Origin: Rhynchospora pubera | Taxonomy: Eukaryota > Streptophyta > Magnoliopsida > Poales > Cyperaceae | Assembly: GCA_028095005.1 (NCBI GenBank) | Contig: CM051461.1 | Span: 41,093,968-41,157,967, forward strand | Reading direction: 5' to 3' | Length of the DNA: 64,000 bases | In this document: positions 1-12,600 of the stretch, piece after piece | Layout: every line of letters begins with the position of its first letter | Position numbering within the stretch: the stretch's first letter is position 1 | Made by a program: the position numbers and the translations under genes | Notes under the pieces: model-generated | Told to the model about the DNA's origin: nothing | Databases searched by the model: none | What the model saw: the letters and a program-made list of their open reading frames with translations, nothing else

Positions 1-598
1 AAAGTTTGTACAAGTGGGAAAAAGGAGAAAGATTGATCCCGTATTTCCCGTTAAATGTCAATCCAGTCAATCTGGCAAAGCTAAAAAAGCAATAACAAAT
101 TAGTAAATTTTGTATTTCACTTATGTCTATGCTTTTTGTGATTATTTGAATCTGCCATTTGTGGATGGATATCTTAAATAAATTTTGTTAGATATTTTTT
201 TTACCGTCTTTCCAGTTGTGTATTTTTGTAATGTTCTGAATTCTGAAGTGTACGTGAGTACGTCTAATATTTATACTTTATAGAAAACGAATAATTTAAT
301 GTGAAAAAATAAAGGGAAAACATCAACATACGAGATGTTTGTAATTTAAGGCTTTGTTATTTGTAGGAAAAGGTTTTTATTTGTCCAAAAGTATACAAAA
401 AAAAAAAATGAAAGAAAGAAAGACTCGCTCAGCTCATTCAAATCCACCGTGTGCAATGATCTGTCAAATATGAAATAATGGTCAAATATTCAATTTTTGT
501 CTGTGCTAAATTATTAATATTATTTTTTTAATTATTATTATAACATGAACTATATATGGAAAAATTCTAGTTGTCTACTTTTAAAAGTGTTAGATGGT
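1..598. other. AT-rich intergenic DNA, no gene seen
   Basis: Very AT-rich sequence with short homopolymers and no open frame of coding character. I see no recognisable gene or clear element before the foldback element that begins near 599. Confidence 0.6.
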
Positions 599-1362
599 AA
601 GGATTGCAGCATTTGAAAAACAGTTAAGCCCAAATAGTAAGTCTTAATTCATTTTGGGAAAATTTTTATCAAAGACAAAAATACCCTCTATATTTTTAAA
701 AAAGATAAACGAGTACAAACATTTTTAAAATGAGCACAGCTATAGCGGTAATAGCATTGCCGCTATATCCCAGTCAGATAGTGGTAATTCTATTGCCGCT
801 ATAGGGATCTGAAATGATTTGGTCACTTATTATTTTCGGTTTTTTTCTTTTATTTTTTATTATACGATCATCGTGTTGGAGTCTTGCATCGTGTCTGGTT
901 GTCACGAATTACTTTTTTAATCGTGTCGTGTCGTGCTAAATGGTGAAGGAAACTAACACAGTACTTTGGCACGTCACGACCGTCGTGTTGGCACGTCGTG
1001 GTAACCGTCTCAGATTATTTTATTATTTTTAAAAAATATATATTAAAAAAATGAAAAGTTAAAGAAAAAATTTTAGTGAACCATAATAATTTATTATTTA
1101 ATTAAGTTTAAAACTTTTTATTAATATTTTTTATAATAAATAATAATTATATAAGAACAATATGAGTCCTAAGATGGTAAATAATATGATGTAGTATTAT
1201 AAATTGGATTTAAATAATTAATTTCATTTAAATAATCAACATTAATAATTAAATTTGTGTTGATGTGTTGTGTCAGTTTGTGTTCGTGCCGTGTTGCGTG
1301 TCTAATCGTGTTGTGTCAAATCGTGCCAATTTTTTAAAACTTCCAATACGACACGATTATGA
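599..1362. repeat. Left arm of a long foldback (inverted-repeat) element
   Basis: This arm is the reverse complement, with gaps, of 3123-3830. Matching blocks include a stretch near 1085-1345 whose counterpart lies at about 3200-3465, and the GAGCACAGCTATA block near 732 whose counterpart is near 3680. The left arm carries roughly 180 bases (about 850-1040, rich in CGTGTCGTG words) that are missing from the right arm. No protein is encoded. Long terminal inverted repeats suggest a non-autonomous DNA element of Mutator/foldback type; I could not find a convincing flanking target-site duplication, so the outer ends are approximate. Confidence 0.75.
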
Positions 1363-3122
1363 TGTTAGTTAAGTACATAATTTTCATTTTTATGGTTAAT
1401 TACTCTTAATTAGCCACAATTAAGCATGCACAAACAAAGGAACTAGTACTTAGCCATTCACACAAAGAGAAGAGGTTCAAAGATATACCTCTTTTGATAT
1501 AGTAATCAAGAGGCTTGAACCAAGGCTCGATCGAAGGTGGTGCGTGCTCTAACGATCTCCAAGTCGTAACTCCTCGAGTCCACTTTGGTATTAACCAAAT
1601 CCTCAACAAACTATGCTAGTAGTTTGGAGGATTAGACTAATCCCTAGTTAATCCGTTCTTCTAGCAAATCAACAATTCTATTTGAGGAAGAAAGGGGCTC
1701 AACGCATGAGCAATAGGGAGAGGAAGAGGGAGAGAGGCGCCGGCCACAAGAGAGGGGAGGGCGGCTAGGGTTAGGGGAAGAGAGAGAGAGGTGGATTTGC
1801 AACCAAACAACCCTTTATATAGTGTGCTAACCCTACCTACCTCACACCACTTATTTACAACATTGCCACCCCACCTACCACCTAGCATGGCTGGCCACAA
1901 TAAGGGCCTCTATGGGCCTTGTGTTGTTTATTATGGGTCCACTCAATCAATCATTAAATGGCCCTTTCTTGTTGTTCCCAATTTGGTTCCCTATTGAACT
2001 TTTAATTAACACTTTAATTAAAGCCTTATAATTTGCATATGTGTTGAATAAATAATTATTAACTTAATAATAATTATTTAGGGATTAGAAAATACATTAA
2101 TTTATTTCTATATGATTCCTTTGATTTAATTAATTATAACGGTCTCTAACGCTATTTAATTAATTAATCAACTTATCATATTTTGCAATACTAACTATTG
2201 CAAATAAATAAATAATGCACGCATGGTTAAAACACCAATTTTGTGTGACCCTTTGAGGATTTATGCTACGTTGGACATGGAGTTAAATCGCTATTTAATT
2301 CCAATAATCATAAGCGGTATCTAGCAACACGTTATGATTCCCAATTCGCATAAATAGTGTACTGCTACAATATTTCAATCCTGCATAAGAGAATAAAAGT
2401 ATTTCTCTATTTTGATTTTTATGTCACACGATATCACCGTATAATCCAAGATAGGAATGTGTCATTCTTGCAGATTATACGTTTCTTGATCTAGAGATAA
2501 TTGTATCAGTTGCTAGCAAACAATCTATCTCCATCAAGGGGCCCAAACAGATATCGTCACTCACTAAATGAATTAATGAGGGACATACGATTTTCTTGAT
2601 AATTTAGCTTTTCCCCGCACAATTCAAGAGAACATAAATAACGTCCGTATAGCAGCCCTTATCGGGAATCAACGGTAAACGATATTTATTGAACCTATCC
2701 TCATGTGGAAAAGATAAACATCTCAAACTTAGAATCAAAATCATAACGAAATAAATAATGACACATAACACAATCCATATATTTATTTCGTTGGGTCATG
2801 TCCTGTACTATATTCAATTAACATAAACATATACAATTAAGTTGGTTACTCTTAACCCATGATTTATAGAACTTAATCATCACTTAACTTGCATACTAAT
2901 CTTATAGATAATTAATGTTCCTTGTTAATTATCAAGATTATGGACGTTTTAGATTTATTGTTGTCATTTACTACTAAATGAAACACAGTGATCTATAATT
3001 CAGATCCTCAACCTGAATGAACTGTCAACACATAAATCAAGGAACAAATGATATGAAATCATCAATGACATAAAACCATAGAAGTAGGCAAAAAGATTGG
3101 CTTCTAGGACATATCTCTAACA
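1363..3122 (-). mobile_element. Solo LTR of a copia-like retrotransposon
   Basis: The 1760-bp segment begins TGTTAG and ends CTAACA, the expected short inverted LTR termini. It is flanked on both sides by the same 5 bases, TATGA (1358-1362 and 3123-3127), a perfect LTR-type target-site duplication. No gag, protease, integrase or RT frame lies inside, so it is a solo LTR left by recombination. Read on the minus strand it begins TGTTAGAGATATGTCCTAGA, a start I associate with plant copia LTRs, and a TATATAAAGG box lies at about 1811-1820 on that strand, fixing the orientation. It is inserted inside the foldback element at 599-3830. The copia assignment is from terminal style only. Confidence 0.85.
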
Positions 3123-3830
3123 TATGACACGACACAATAACACGATGATGTCGTGCCATTTCCGCACTCGTGTCGTGTTGTGTTATGCTAACATGTGTGC
3201 GTGTCATGTCATATTCGTGTCGTGTTGGAAGTTTTAAAAAATTGATACGATTAGACACGCAACACGACACGAACACGAACTGACACGACACATCAACACA
3301 AATTTAATTATTAATATTGATTATTTAAACAAAATTAATAATTTATATCCAATTTATAATACTACATCATATTATTTACCTATGAATCGTATTGTTCTTA
3401 TCTAATTATTATTTATTAAAAAATATTAATTAAAAGTTTTAAACTTAATTAAATTTATAGATGCTATAATGAAGAATTCAAAATTTATTTGTAATTATTG
3501 ATGCTATAATAAAAAAGGAAAAAGTAAAAAAAAAAATAAGTGACCAACGGACCAAAAAAAAAAGGCCAAAATCCTATAGCGGCAAAACAATTGCCGCTAT
3601 AAGAAAATTTTGTATTTTTTTAATATTTTAGTTATTTCAGATCTCTATAGTGGCAATGCTATAGCGGCAATTCTATTGCCGTTATAGCTGTGCTCTTTTT
3701 AAAATTTCAGATGATATTTTGTTCTTTTTAAAATTGTTAGGGGCATTTTTGTCATTCATAAATATTTTCCGTTCATTTTGCTTTTACTTCTAGAATTAGG
3801 TACTTGTAACTGTTAAATGGCTGATCTTTG
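3123..3830. repeat. Right arm of the foldback element
   Basis: Inverted partner of 599-1362. It holds dense CGTGTCGTG/CACGACACG words at 3123-3300 and two hairpin-forming CTATAGCGGCAA blocks (3574-3600 and 3644-3689) that also occur in the left arm (738-805). Without the solo LTR the element would be about 1.5 kb, with its loop near 3128-3200. Confidence 0.75.
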
Positions 3831-4093
3831 TTGAATGAATAACTTTCAAAACTAATTGATACGGCTTAGAAATAGAAATGTTAATTATGAGGAACGCGAA
3901 TAACAATTTACAAAAATTATCCGAATTACCGAATATCACCTAAGTTCGTCGAAATACTACCAAAGTTCGCCAAATCATCGTCACATCGTAATAGTTCCAG
4001 CAATTCGTATTTCACAATGAAGAAAATTTGACGAACTACCACCAAAAGTTCGGTAAAGATTCATACGAGAATTTTAAAAAAATAATTATTTAC
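3831..4093. other. Intergenic spacer, nothing recognised
   Basis: Short spacer with loosely repeated AAGTTCG-type words (3930-4060). No gene or bounded element identified. Confidence 0.5.
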
Positions 4094-4569
4094 AACGTTG
4101 ACTAGTTAAATTGGTGTACATCTACATCCATTGAAACTCTTTTTGCATTGCCACTTTGCAACTTCTGCATGGTTCATGGTACAAATTCGTTTCAGGCTGT
4201 CTTTACTCAATTTCACATTTGGAATCGACGATTTCTAGCTCTCTCACAGAAATTCTAATCTCCAAGTATGGAACACTATCTGGGCTGCTACATTTTGGAA
4301 TATTTAAAAGGTAAACATATTTTCTCTAACTGTCCCAGCACTTCGGAGGTTCTATTTAAAGAGATTTGTACATTTATACATTTTTGGTTGAAACATGTCT
4401 AGTTCTTTATCTTCATTTTTATTATTTTTTTCAGTTTTTAAATTTGTATAGGCCTTAGATTTTTCTTCTACTTTTTTTTTCGTGTATGTAAATATTTTTT
4501 ATTTTTTAATAAAATTTGCCGAAGTGGTAATTTGCCACCATACCCTCAAAAAAACGTTGACTAGTTAAA
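4094..4569 (+). mobile_element. 5'-truncated LINE tail with 17-bp target-site duplication
   Basis: The 17 bases AACGTTGACTAGTTAAA occur at 4094-4110 and again, identically, at 4553-4569. The enclosed 442 bp (4111-4552) ends in CCCTCAAAAAAA, a short A tail directly against the second copy, and just before that has a small hairpin (GTGGTAA-TTTGCCACC). Duplication length, A tail and lack of a 5' portion match an L1-type LINE copy made by truncated reverse transcription. No intact RT motif remains. Which L1 family is unknown. Confidence 0.8.
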
Positions 4570-4808
4570 GAAAATAATAAAAATATGAGATAAATTTTAC
4601 AGTCGACTAAATCTTTACCGAGAATAAATCCAGATTGTTGATTTAAAATTATAAATAGAGATAATTAAAATAAATAATTAGAAATCAAATTCAGTTTAAA
4701 AATAATATGAAATTTAGTACTTATCCTGTTATCCATATAATATGCTTCGCTTTCATGTTGTGTCCGTGAAGACTAGTAAGTAATAAAATTCTTTCATCAC
4801 TCGTAAGT

Positions 4809-5412
4809 AAGGGTGAAAACGGTGCGAATAAAATTCGCACCGAACCGCATTCGAATTCGAAAAATATGTCTAATATTCGAACCGTATCCGAATCCGAACA
4901 TATCCATATCCGTATTCGTATCCGACAAAAAAAATATGGATGCAGATATGGTTTGACTACTATCCGATCCGTATCCGTATCCGACAAAAAAATTCGTTAT
5001 CCGATCCTTATTTGGTCTTTATCCGAACCGTTTTCACCCTTAATTAAATCAAAGACACAAGATAATAAATTTAATTACTCCTCTAGCATCTATAGAAAAG
5101 ACTTTTGATTTAATAAACTAAATTTTTACTAGTTAGATTGACTTAAAATAACATTTTGACTATATAATAACATAATATGATGATAAAATGGAATTAATTA
5201 TTTTTTTCTTAATTTATATATATATGTTTTAATATTTAAAATATATTCGTATTCGTATTCGTATCCCATAATATCCGATTCGTATTCGTATCTGTTTAAC
5301 ATCCGACCTGTATCCGTATCCGAACATATCCGTATTCGTATTCGAATTCGGAAAAAAAATATGAATACGGATATGGTATGACCACTATCGAACCGTATCC
5401 TATCCGTTTTCA
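4809..5412. mobile_element. Mutator-like non-autonomous element, copy A
   Basis: About 600 bp running from AAGGGTGAAAACGG to CCGTTTTCATC, so the ends are inverted repeats around GTGAAAACGG. Inside are clusters of reiterated words (TATCCG, ATTCGTATTCG). An internal copy of the terminus at about 5020-5042 makes it composite. It is nearly the reverse complement of 62512-63125 over its whole length. Flanks share CGTAAGT (4802-4808 and 5415-5421), part of an imperfect 9-bp duplication. The family assignment comes mainly from the perfect 9-bp duplication around copy B. It encodes no protein. Confidence 0.75.
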
Positions 5413-6740
5413 TCCGTAAGTCAAAATCACAGTCCGTCACCGTTTGCAGTTTGCTGCCAAATCATTCATTACTATTTCTTTTAATAAAGAAAAAGGCAAT
5501 ATCAACTAATACTTATCATTGCCTAGTAAAATCAGGAAACCTAGGAAAATAGAGGCGCACTTTACATGAGTACCAATTTAATTGCACCGCGTTTCGCTAC
5601 GATGATTCGGTCACTCATTCCACCTCTTCTCCGCTGTCAACTGACACGTGTCCGCACCGTCCTTACCGTATCGTCAAACCAGCTGGACAAAAAAAAATAA
5701 AAAGAACTCCTTTTTACCTCCAATCAAAACGCGCCAAGTGCCACCAAATGATATACAGCGAAATACCGCGCCCCTACATTTGTTTCCCTACCCCACCATT
5801 ATTCCCAGCAAAGGTTTAAATTTTAAACTGTTTATATTTAAAATTTTAAAACATAATACTTTATTTGAAACGCACGCTAATATTCTCTTCAGTCGCACTC
5901 AGACTCTTGCCCATAAATTAGCTTTTTTTGGAAGGTTTTTATTCGGTGGTACTGGTCTATCATTTAATGTTTTAATATGAGAAGCAAGAAAATCTCTCCC
6001 TGGACGTGGTGCAGTGCATCATGTGGAGATTCCCACTGTGCTGTGGGCCCAAAACGAGTAGTTGTACAGCATGCTTTCATATGACTTTTTCTTTGTTTGG
6101 AAACAATTCGCGTAATAACAAAAATGAATTCTTTTATTTTTTTTTCCTATTGACATGCAAAACATAATTATATTACTTTACATGCTGTCTTGCTGAAATA
6201 AACTATTCCAAATGTATTGTTAAAGTAAAAATAAACAAAGGGAAGGTCTACAACAGCTAAGGTTTTATTTTTTTTCTTACCAAAAAAAAAATGAAAAGTC
6301 AATAATTATTTTTTTGACTCAATTGTGTACGAAAAACTGGAAATTTTTTTTCCCACCGTTCTTCTAAATGCACTTTTAGTGTAATGCTACAAAGAGTGTG
6401 ACATAATCTGAATGTTCGGCACAAATTTTAAAGCCATCAACTCCAATTTTGTCCAGTGAATTTATATAAAAAAAAATGCAGATCGTCGTCGCTGCCTACT
6501 TCATGAAGCACTTAAATTGTTTTGAAATTTTTTAATGACCACAAATTATTCAAAATAATTGTAAATTTGATTTAATTAAATTTATACTTTCGAGAAATAT
6601 ATTATTGGATGATAATTCATATCAATTGTTTTTAAACAAGTTTTCTATCTAGATGAAAGCATGCATACATATTATTCCATTAAGATGTCATTTGAAAAAC
6701 GGAATTGCTTAGGACCATCTCTAATATACTATCATCCTCA
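5413..6740. other. Intergenic region, one orphan G-box palindrome
   Basis: No gene is supported. The stretch near 5560-5660 is more GC-rich and holds the palindrome GACACGTGTC (5643-5652), an ABRE/G-box type core, but no gene follows it closely, so its function is unknown. The remainder is AT-rich. Confidence 0.4.
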
Positions 6741-6965
6741 TCATCCTCACGCATACGTAACTAACTCCTCGCTCCTCACGCGTACACGCTCTCCCCTCCC
6801 CCCTCCTCCGTACGCTATCTTCCTCCCCTGCCCCCTCCTCCCTCCCACGTACGCAGTCCCCCCTCCCCCCTCCTCCCTCCCACATACGCGGTCCCTCCTC
6901 CCCCTCCTCCCTCCCATATACACCGTCCCCCCCCCCACCCTTCTCCTCTTCCTCCTACACACTTT
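6741..6965 (+). repeat. Pyrimidine-rich CCTCC tract
   Basis: Strand-asymmetric run of CCCTCC and TACGC words, roughly four tandem copies of a 40-60 bp unit (CTCCCACGTACGC-like). The open frames on both strands are by-products of the composition. Confidence 0.65.
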
Positions 6966-7345
6966 ATAACTGTTGAAGTTAATATATTTAAATGTTGAAG
7001 GCAATATCGTAATTGTTGAAGTCGGCATATTTAAATGTTGAAGGTAATAGTTGAAATTGGCATATTTAAATTGTTGAAGTTGACATATATAACTTCAACA
7101 GTTATATATATTAACTTCAACAGTTGCAGTTCTGATACTAACTATTGAAGTTAATATGATTAATTGATATAGTTCGAATACTAAATGTTGTAGTTAATAT
7201 GAGTAATTGTTGTAGTCCGAATACTAACTGTTGTAGTTAGTATTAGTAATTGTTGTAGCTCAGATATCAATTGTTGAAGTTAATATGAGTAAATGTTGTA
7301 GTTCGGATACTAACTGTTGTAGTTAGTATTAGTAATTGTTGTTAT
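6966..7345 (+). repeat. Degenerate minisatellite of TGTTGAAGTTAATAT-type units
   Basis: Many imperfect copies of a 15-25 bp word (variants of ACTGTTGTAGTTAGTAT and TGTTGAAGTTAATAT). It includes a local inversion at about 7075-7122 where the word appears as AACTTCAACAGTT, so a hairpin is possible. No coding potential. Confidence 0.7.
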
Positions 7346-7814
7346 TGTAGTTAATGTGAGAGGAAGGTAGAAAAACAGAGGGATATCGCTGGGTATAGAG
7401 GGACAGAGAGAACAAAAAGGAAAGAGGGATGGAATATCGCTGGATGGGGATGAGAATTTTTTTCCATTTTTAGAAAATGCGTCTGTTATTAATGAAGTAT
7501 CGCTGGGGATGATGGGGATGATGAAATACGGGGATGATCCTTATCAACCCCGTTTGAAAAATCTTAATCAAAATCAAATATCTCAAAATATTCGTATCAA
7601 AAAGAACTATGGGAATTAAACAACATGATGATCTTATATATATGTATTTGTAACAGGAATCAAATTTGAAATTTTGTAATGAAAATGATTTGTATGACAT
7701 AAAAAGTACAAGTATACGGATACGGCCTAAAAAAGATAACTGGAAGAAAAATAGAAAATTGATCTCCATTCAATGTATTTAGATTTTTCCTTGGAAGTAT
7801 GAGAACACAATCAG
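7346..7814. other. Intergenic, nothing recognised
   Basis: AT-rich with GGGATGAT words near 7440-7540. No gene supported. Confidence 0.5.
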
Positions 7815-8095
7815 TTTACATCAATATAATTAGTTAATTCACGGACAAGATCCTCATTTTTGCTTCAAAAATAATTAGTTAATTCACCTTGAGATGATAA
7901 ATTAGTTAATTTACAACAATTTTAGTTACTTCATCCTAATATGAGAAAATCACTTTTACATCAATATAATTAGTTAATTCACGGACAAGATCCTCATTTT
8001 TGCTTCAAAAATAATTAGTTAATTCACTCTGAGATGATAAATTAGTTAATTTACAACAACGTTAGTTAATCCACCCTAATATGAGAAAATCACTT
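7815..8095 (+). repeat. Tandem duplication, two units of about 140 bp
   Basis: Units start at about 7815 and 7955 with the same TTTACATCAATATAAT word and end with ATGAGAAAATCACTT. The two differ by a few substitutions. Each unit contains several TTAGTTAAT submotifs. Confidence 0.85.
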
Positions 8096-9480
8096 TGCTA
8101 AATTCAGCCAGTCAATCATTCATTTATACTACTTTCTATTTTCAAATTACTAAATAAAGTTATTTCTATACAATGGAGGAGGCTCATTTTATTTTTATAC
8201 AATTCCAAGGAAAAGGTATTATTTTGGATACAGTAGGCAAACAGGTAATTATTTAAGAAGTTAAAGCAGATTAATTTAATACCATTAAACTTCTTTGGAA
8301 CATTTTTTTTATTTCGAATTTCGAATGAAATAAGAAGATCCATCCATTACTTTAAAAGAAAATAAAAAACTAGAAAGTGTTTGAGACAAATGTTGAAGTC
8401 CACTATTAAAAAAAGAGAGAGAAAAAACCTTATTGATCTAGAGTCTAGACATTAAAATTTTGAAATCTACGGCACCAAATTTTGTATCCTTAAAATTTGG
8501 GAGAACTAAATTTTCCTTAAATTTTTGGAGCACTGCTAAGAACAATTACAATCAATGTTTCCTTCAGTGTAGTCATTAAAAATATAATATTGTAAGTGTA
8601 ACAAAATTATATTTTTTTAATCCTTTCAGATATTCAATAATTAATTAAATTTGTTATCATTATCGGATCTACTTGCATGACTAAATAAAAATGAATAATT
8701 AACTTTAGAATGTATATTATTAAGAATAGACTATTTGACATTTTTGACAATAAATTCTTAAATTAAGTGAAAAACAATATAAAAAGTTTACAAGTATGCT
8801 ATTTAGAACGTTGATAGGGCACCTATATATTTTCATAGAATTTTCATGACTAGTACATCAATAATTTCTTTTAGTAAAATTATAAAGGAATGGTCACAAA
8901 AGTGAATTAAAAAGAAAGAAAGGAGAATAGTTTTCATATATATAAAAATAAAAGGCGCAAATTGCAAATTATAAACAGGCGCAGACGCGCAGTATCTGAA
9001 TATTATATACGAAGGATATACCATCTCATATATGACATAATTTTCATGATTGTCATTTGTCAAATTGGTTTCTGTATTAAAATCCTAACTCATGATTTAT
9101 AGTTCGAGAAAACTACAATTCCACAAGATTTTTGTGATGAATTAATGTTAAAACATTTTAATTATAAATCCTATATAATTAATTCATAACTCAAATCCAA
9201 ATAAATTTTTTTAAAAATTTACCAATTAAGAAAATCAATTATTGATAAATTTTAATAACACATATACTACAAGTCTACAACACTCAAAAAACATTGGTCA
9301 AACATTGCCACTAGATATGTACGCACCGTTACCAGATCCATGTGATAAAATCATCACGCATTGTTCGACACTTCCATTTAACCAACGCGTTACAACACAC
9401 AAGGAGAACCACAGAAACTCTCGGAAGAATGGACTATGGTCTATGTCTATCCAAAGAAAAAGGAAAACCTCTTTCCTCCT
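8096..9480. other. Intergenic region upstream of UGE
   Basis: AT-rich, no coding signal. The part from about 9240 becomes more GC-balanced as it approaches the UGE core promoter. No repeat or bounded element was recognised. Confidence 0.5.
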
Positions 9481-9526
9481 CCGCAACCGTTTCATCCGGA
9501 TCCTAAACCCGAAACCCGCGAACAGT

Positions 9527-9534
9527 TATATAAA
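9527..9534 (+). promoter_or_regulatory. Probable TATA box of UGE
   Basis: TATATAAA lies about 150 bp upstream of the UGE start codon in GC-richer sequence. Transcription would be expected to begin near 9560, giving a leader of roughly 120 nt. No in-frame upstream ATG was noticed between it and 9685. Confidence 0.6.
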
Positions 9535-9684
9535 CCCAGAACGCTAATCCCAAACTCAATTTATTCGCGTCTCTTCTCCTCCATTCTAACTTGTCGTTTT
9601 TGCACCATATAACATCTCTAGCTTCGTTCTCTCTCGTACAATTTGAAATTTTTTGGATAAAGCTCGAAGCTTTTCTTCTTTTCC

Positions 9685-12600
9685 ATGGAGGAAAGGTGGA
9701 TTTTAGTGACAGGTGGCGCTGGTTACATCGGAAGCCACACGGTTTTACAGCTTTTGGAAGGTGATTTTCGCGTGGTGGTGGTCGATAATTTGGATAATTC
9801 ATCGGAGGTGTCGTTGAAGAGGGTTCAAGAGCTCGCTGGAGAGAAAGGAGATAACCTCATCTTTCACAAGGTAAAATTGGATAATTTTGTTGATAATTTT
9901 GGGGCTTTTGTTCGGGTCCGTTGTTCTGGGTTGTCACGTCTTTTCTAATTGAATAGTCAATTGTCTTATAATATTTGTTTGATTGAGGAAGTCATTTGAG
10001 AAATTGAAACGCCTTTGTTTCTCTGTTTCAATTAACCTGGACAGAGAGAGAGCGCAATTCTTGGTTTATGCGTTTTGTTATTGTCATGGGTTTTTTTAGC
10101 GTATATTTTTTTTCCCTGGGGATTGCTGTTCATATTGTTTATAGATATGTTCCAATAAATTTTGGTCTTCCAAAAAGCAATTAAACTGCATAATATCTAT
10201 TCGAAATACTATCACTTTTATTATTCTTCCGAATGCTACGCATTGTTGATTGTTATTATTATTAATATTTTATTTGTACTATTAATTATTTAATTTGGTT
10301 TTGTTTAAAGTTGGTTACATTTCATGGGTTCATTGAGTTGTATGCTAGAAGGAATGGCACTTTGGTTAGATACTTTACTGGGATATTTTCATTCTGTTTT
10401 GGAATCACAGAATGACCTGAAACTTGGGTATTCCCCTTTTTCTTTGGTGAAGAGTGCATAATTCTATAATTTTTTACACTTATTTTTCGTAAGATCTTTT
10501 TTTTTTTTTGATACATATCAGAAGTCTTTATTTAGTCGACAAAAGATATTTGAGTTCATTTAATGCTTTCTTTAGGACTGTTTCCTCTGTTATGTAGTCA
10601 TGCTAAATATGGCCCCATCTCCAAAATGTCAATTTTAAGAAATTAAATAATTATTTAATTTTTGGTCTCGGACTAGCTATTTTCAGCACTAATACTACTG
10701 ACATAGTTGTTTGTATAAGCTCTTTTGTTTTAATTTTTTTTATTGTTTTTGTGGTATCTGTAGTGTCTGGCATAATTTTGTATTTTATTGGCCTAATTGT
10801 GTTATGAGGTGGGCAAGCAGGGAGATGTATTGTTGCTTTCTCAATGGGCTTGTGTTGTTCTTTTGTTAAACCTTTGTTGTTTATATGCTTGCACAGTGGC
10901 TTTCTTGTTTAAGAAGCATTTTGGCTACTATGAAAATCCAAATGTCTTGTTTGTATGCTCTCTGTCAGTACCAAACATCCCCCGATTGAAATGTGGGGTG
11001 TTTATTCTAATTTAGTTTTTGGATTGGAATGGGGTATAATTGTTGGCTTCTGTTAACACTTCAGTTCATAGTTCATGAGGTAGCAGTCTTTTAGGTAAGT
11101 ATTACACCAAATTCTAAGTTTTGGTAACTGATTTGTTTTATCTTCAATTTGATTCTTACTGGACTTTAAGTTATACTTGCTGTATTTCAATATTTACCTC
11201 ATTTGCAATATCATATGATTATGCTTGCCCTGGCTTCTTCTTGAGACCATTATAAAATATGTAATTTGCTAAAATAAATTAAAGTTAGTACAAAAGTGGA
11301 TATTTAGAACTCACATTTTGTTAATTACCTCATAATATTGCAGGTTGACCTTCGTGACCGGGATGCACTTGAGAGTATATTCTCTTCTACAAAGTGAGCA
11401 ACTCCTTGCATAACTATAATTTGTAACTCACAAGTTGTTCAAATATAAGTTTACTCATATAACATCACCAATTAAACAAGTATATGATACCTCAGACTGA
11501 AACTGGACAAAGACGCTTTTGCCACACTAATTTGGGCAAATTAATATTTTGTGTATCTGTGGTCCCAAGCATGACGGGTTCCTTCTATTTAATTTAAAAA
11601 TAAAACACAGAGGTTGAATGGTTAGTTGGGGTTATAGCTTTTACAGTTAAAAAGTTAGGTAAGCTGGAAAAGTGGTGCTTGTTAGCCTTTTCATGCTTCC
11701 TATGCACATGAACCAGCCTTCTTTATTATTCAATATAAAGCTGGATTACATTTTTCACTGAATATCCATCTAAACTTATAAACTTGTTCAGCTTTTTAGT
11801 TGTCTATTCTTTTTGATAATAAATCTTCATAATGATATCCTAATAAATCTTTTAATCACACATTATTTTCTTCTTAAAATTGTAAGACAATCAAGATTCT
11901 AATTTAATATAAGTATGCTATTTTTCAAATTGTAGTTTTGATGCTGTGATACATTTTGCGGGGCTTAAGGCAGTTGGCGAAAGTGTGCAGAAGCCATTGA
12001 TGTACTATGACAATAACCTTGTGGGTACCATAATTCTTTTGGAAGTAATGTCTGCTCATGGGTGCAAGAAGGTAATTTTCCTTTTCAGATTGCTGTAATT
12101 GTTGATGAAGTACTGCTCTGATGTTCGTGGTGCACTTGCCAGTACTTTACTGTAGCTGGCTTGGTTGTAATTTCCCCTACTTTATTTCCATCTCTACCAG
12201 CCTGTTTGGGCTTTTTGATATTTAGTTGTTTATTGGTTAATTGCGACTTAAAGAAGGTATACTTACTAGTAAATTATGGTTTCAAGGTCAGCAAAGTGGC
12301 ATGGTCAAATTACAATCCACTTAATGGTATTAATTTCAGAAGGTTTAAATTTTTATAGAATTTGTTCTTTATTTCATTAATTCTGGTAAACTATGTGCAG
12401 CTAGTATTTTCTTCATCAGCTACAGTATATGGATGGCCAAAAACTGTTCCCTGCACAGAAGAGTTCCCTTTATGTGCTATGAACCCATATGGCCGTACAA
12501 AGGTATGGAACATTATTCATAACTTCTTCATGCAGTAGTTTTGCCTGTCTTGGTGAACGAAATGGTACACCAGGTGTGGTTGGTCTCTGCATATATTTAA

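Noticed and set aside
1661..1997. Open frames in both directions within the solo LTR
   Set aside because: They lie in LTR promoter/leader-like purine-rich DNA, overlap each other and have no motif.
4721..5440. Several open frames with reiterated DTD/RIRIR residues
   Set aside because: They are translations of TATCCG/ATTCG word arrays in a non-coding element; the same occurs at 62378-63150.
6661..7028. Overlapping Pro-rich and Arg/Gly-rich open frames on both strands
   Set aside because: Both are read through the CCTCC tract; composition alone explains the absence of stops.
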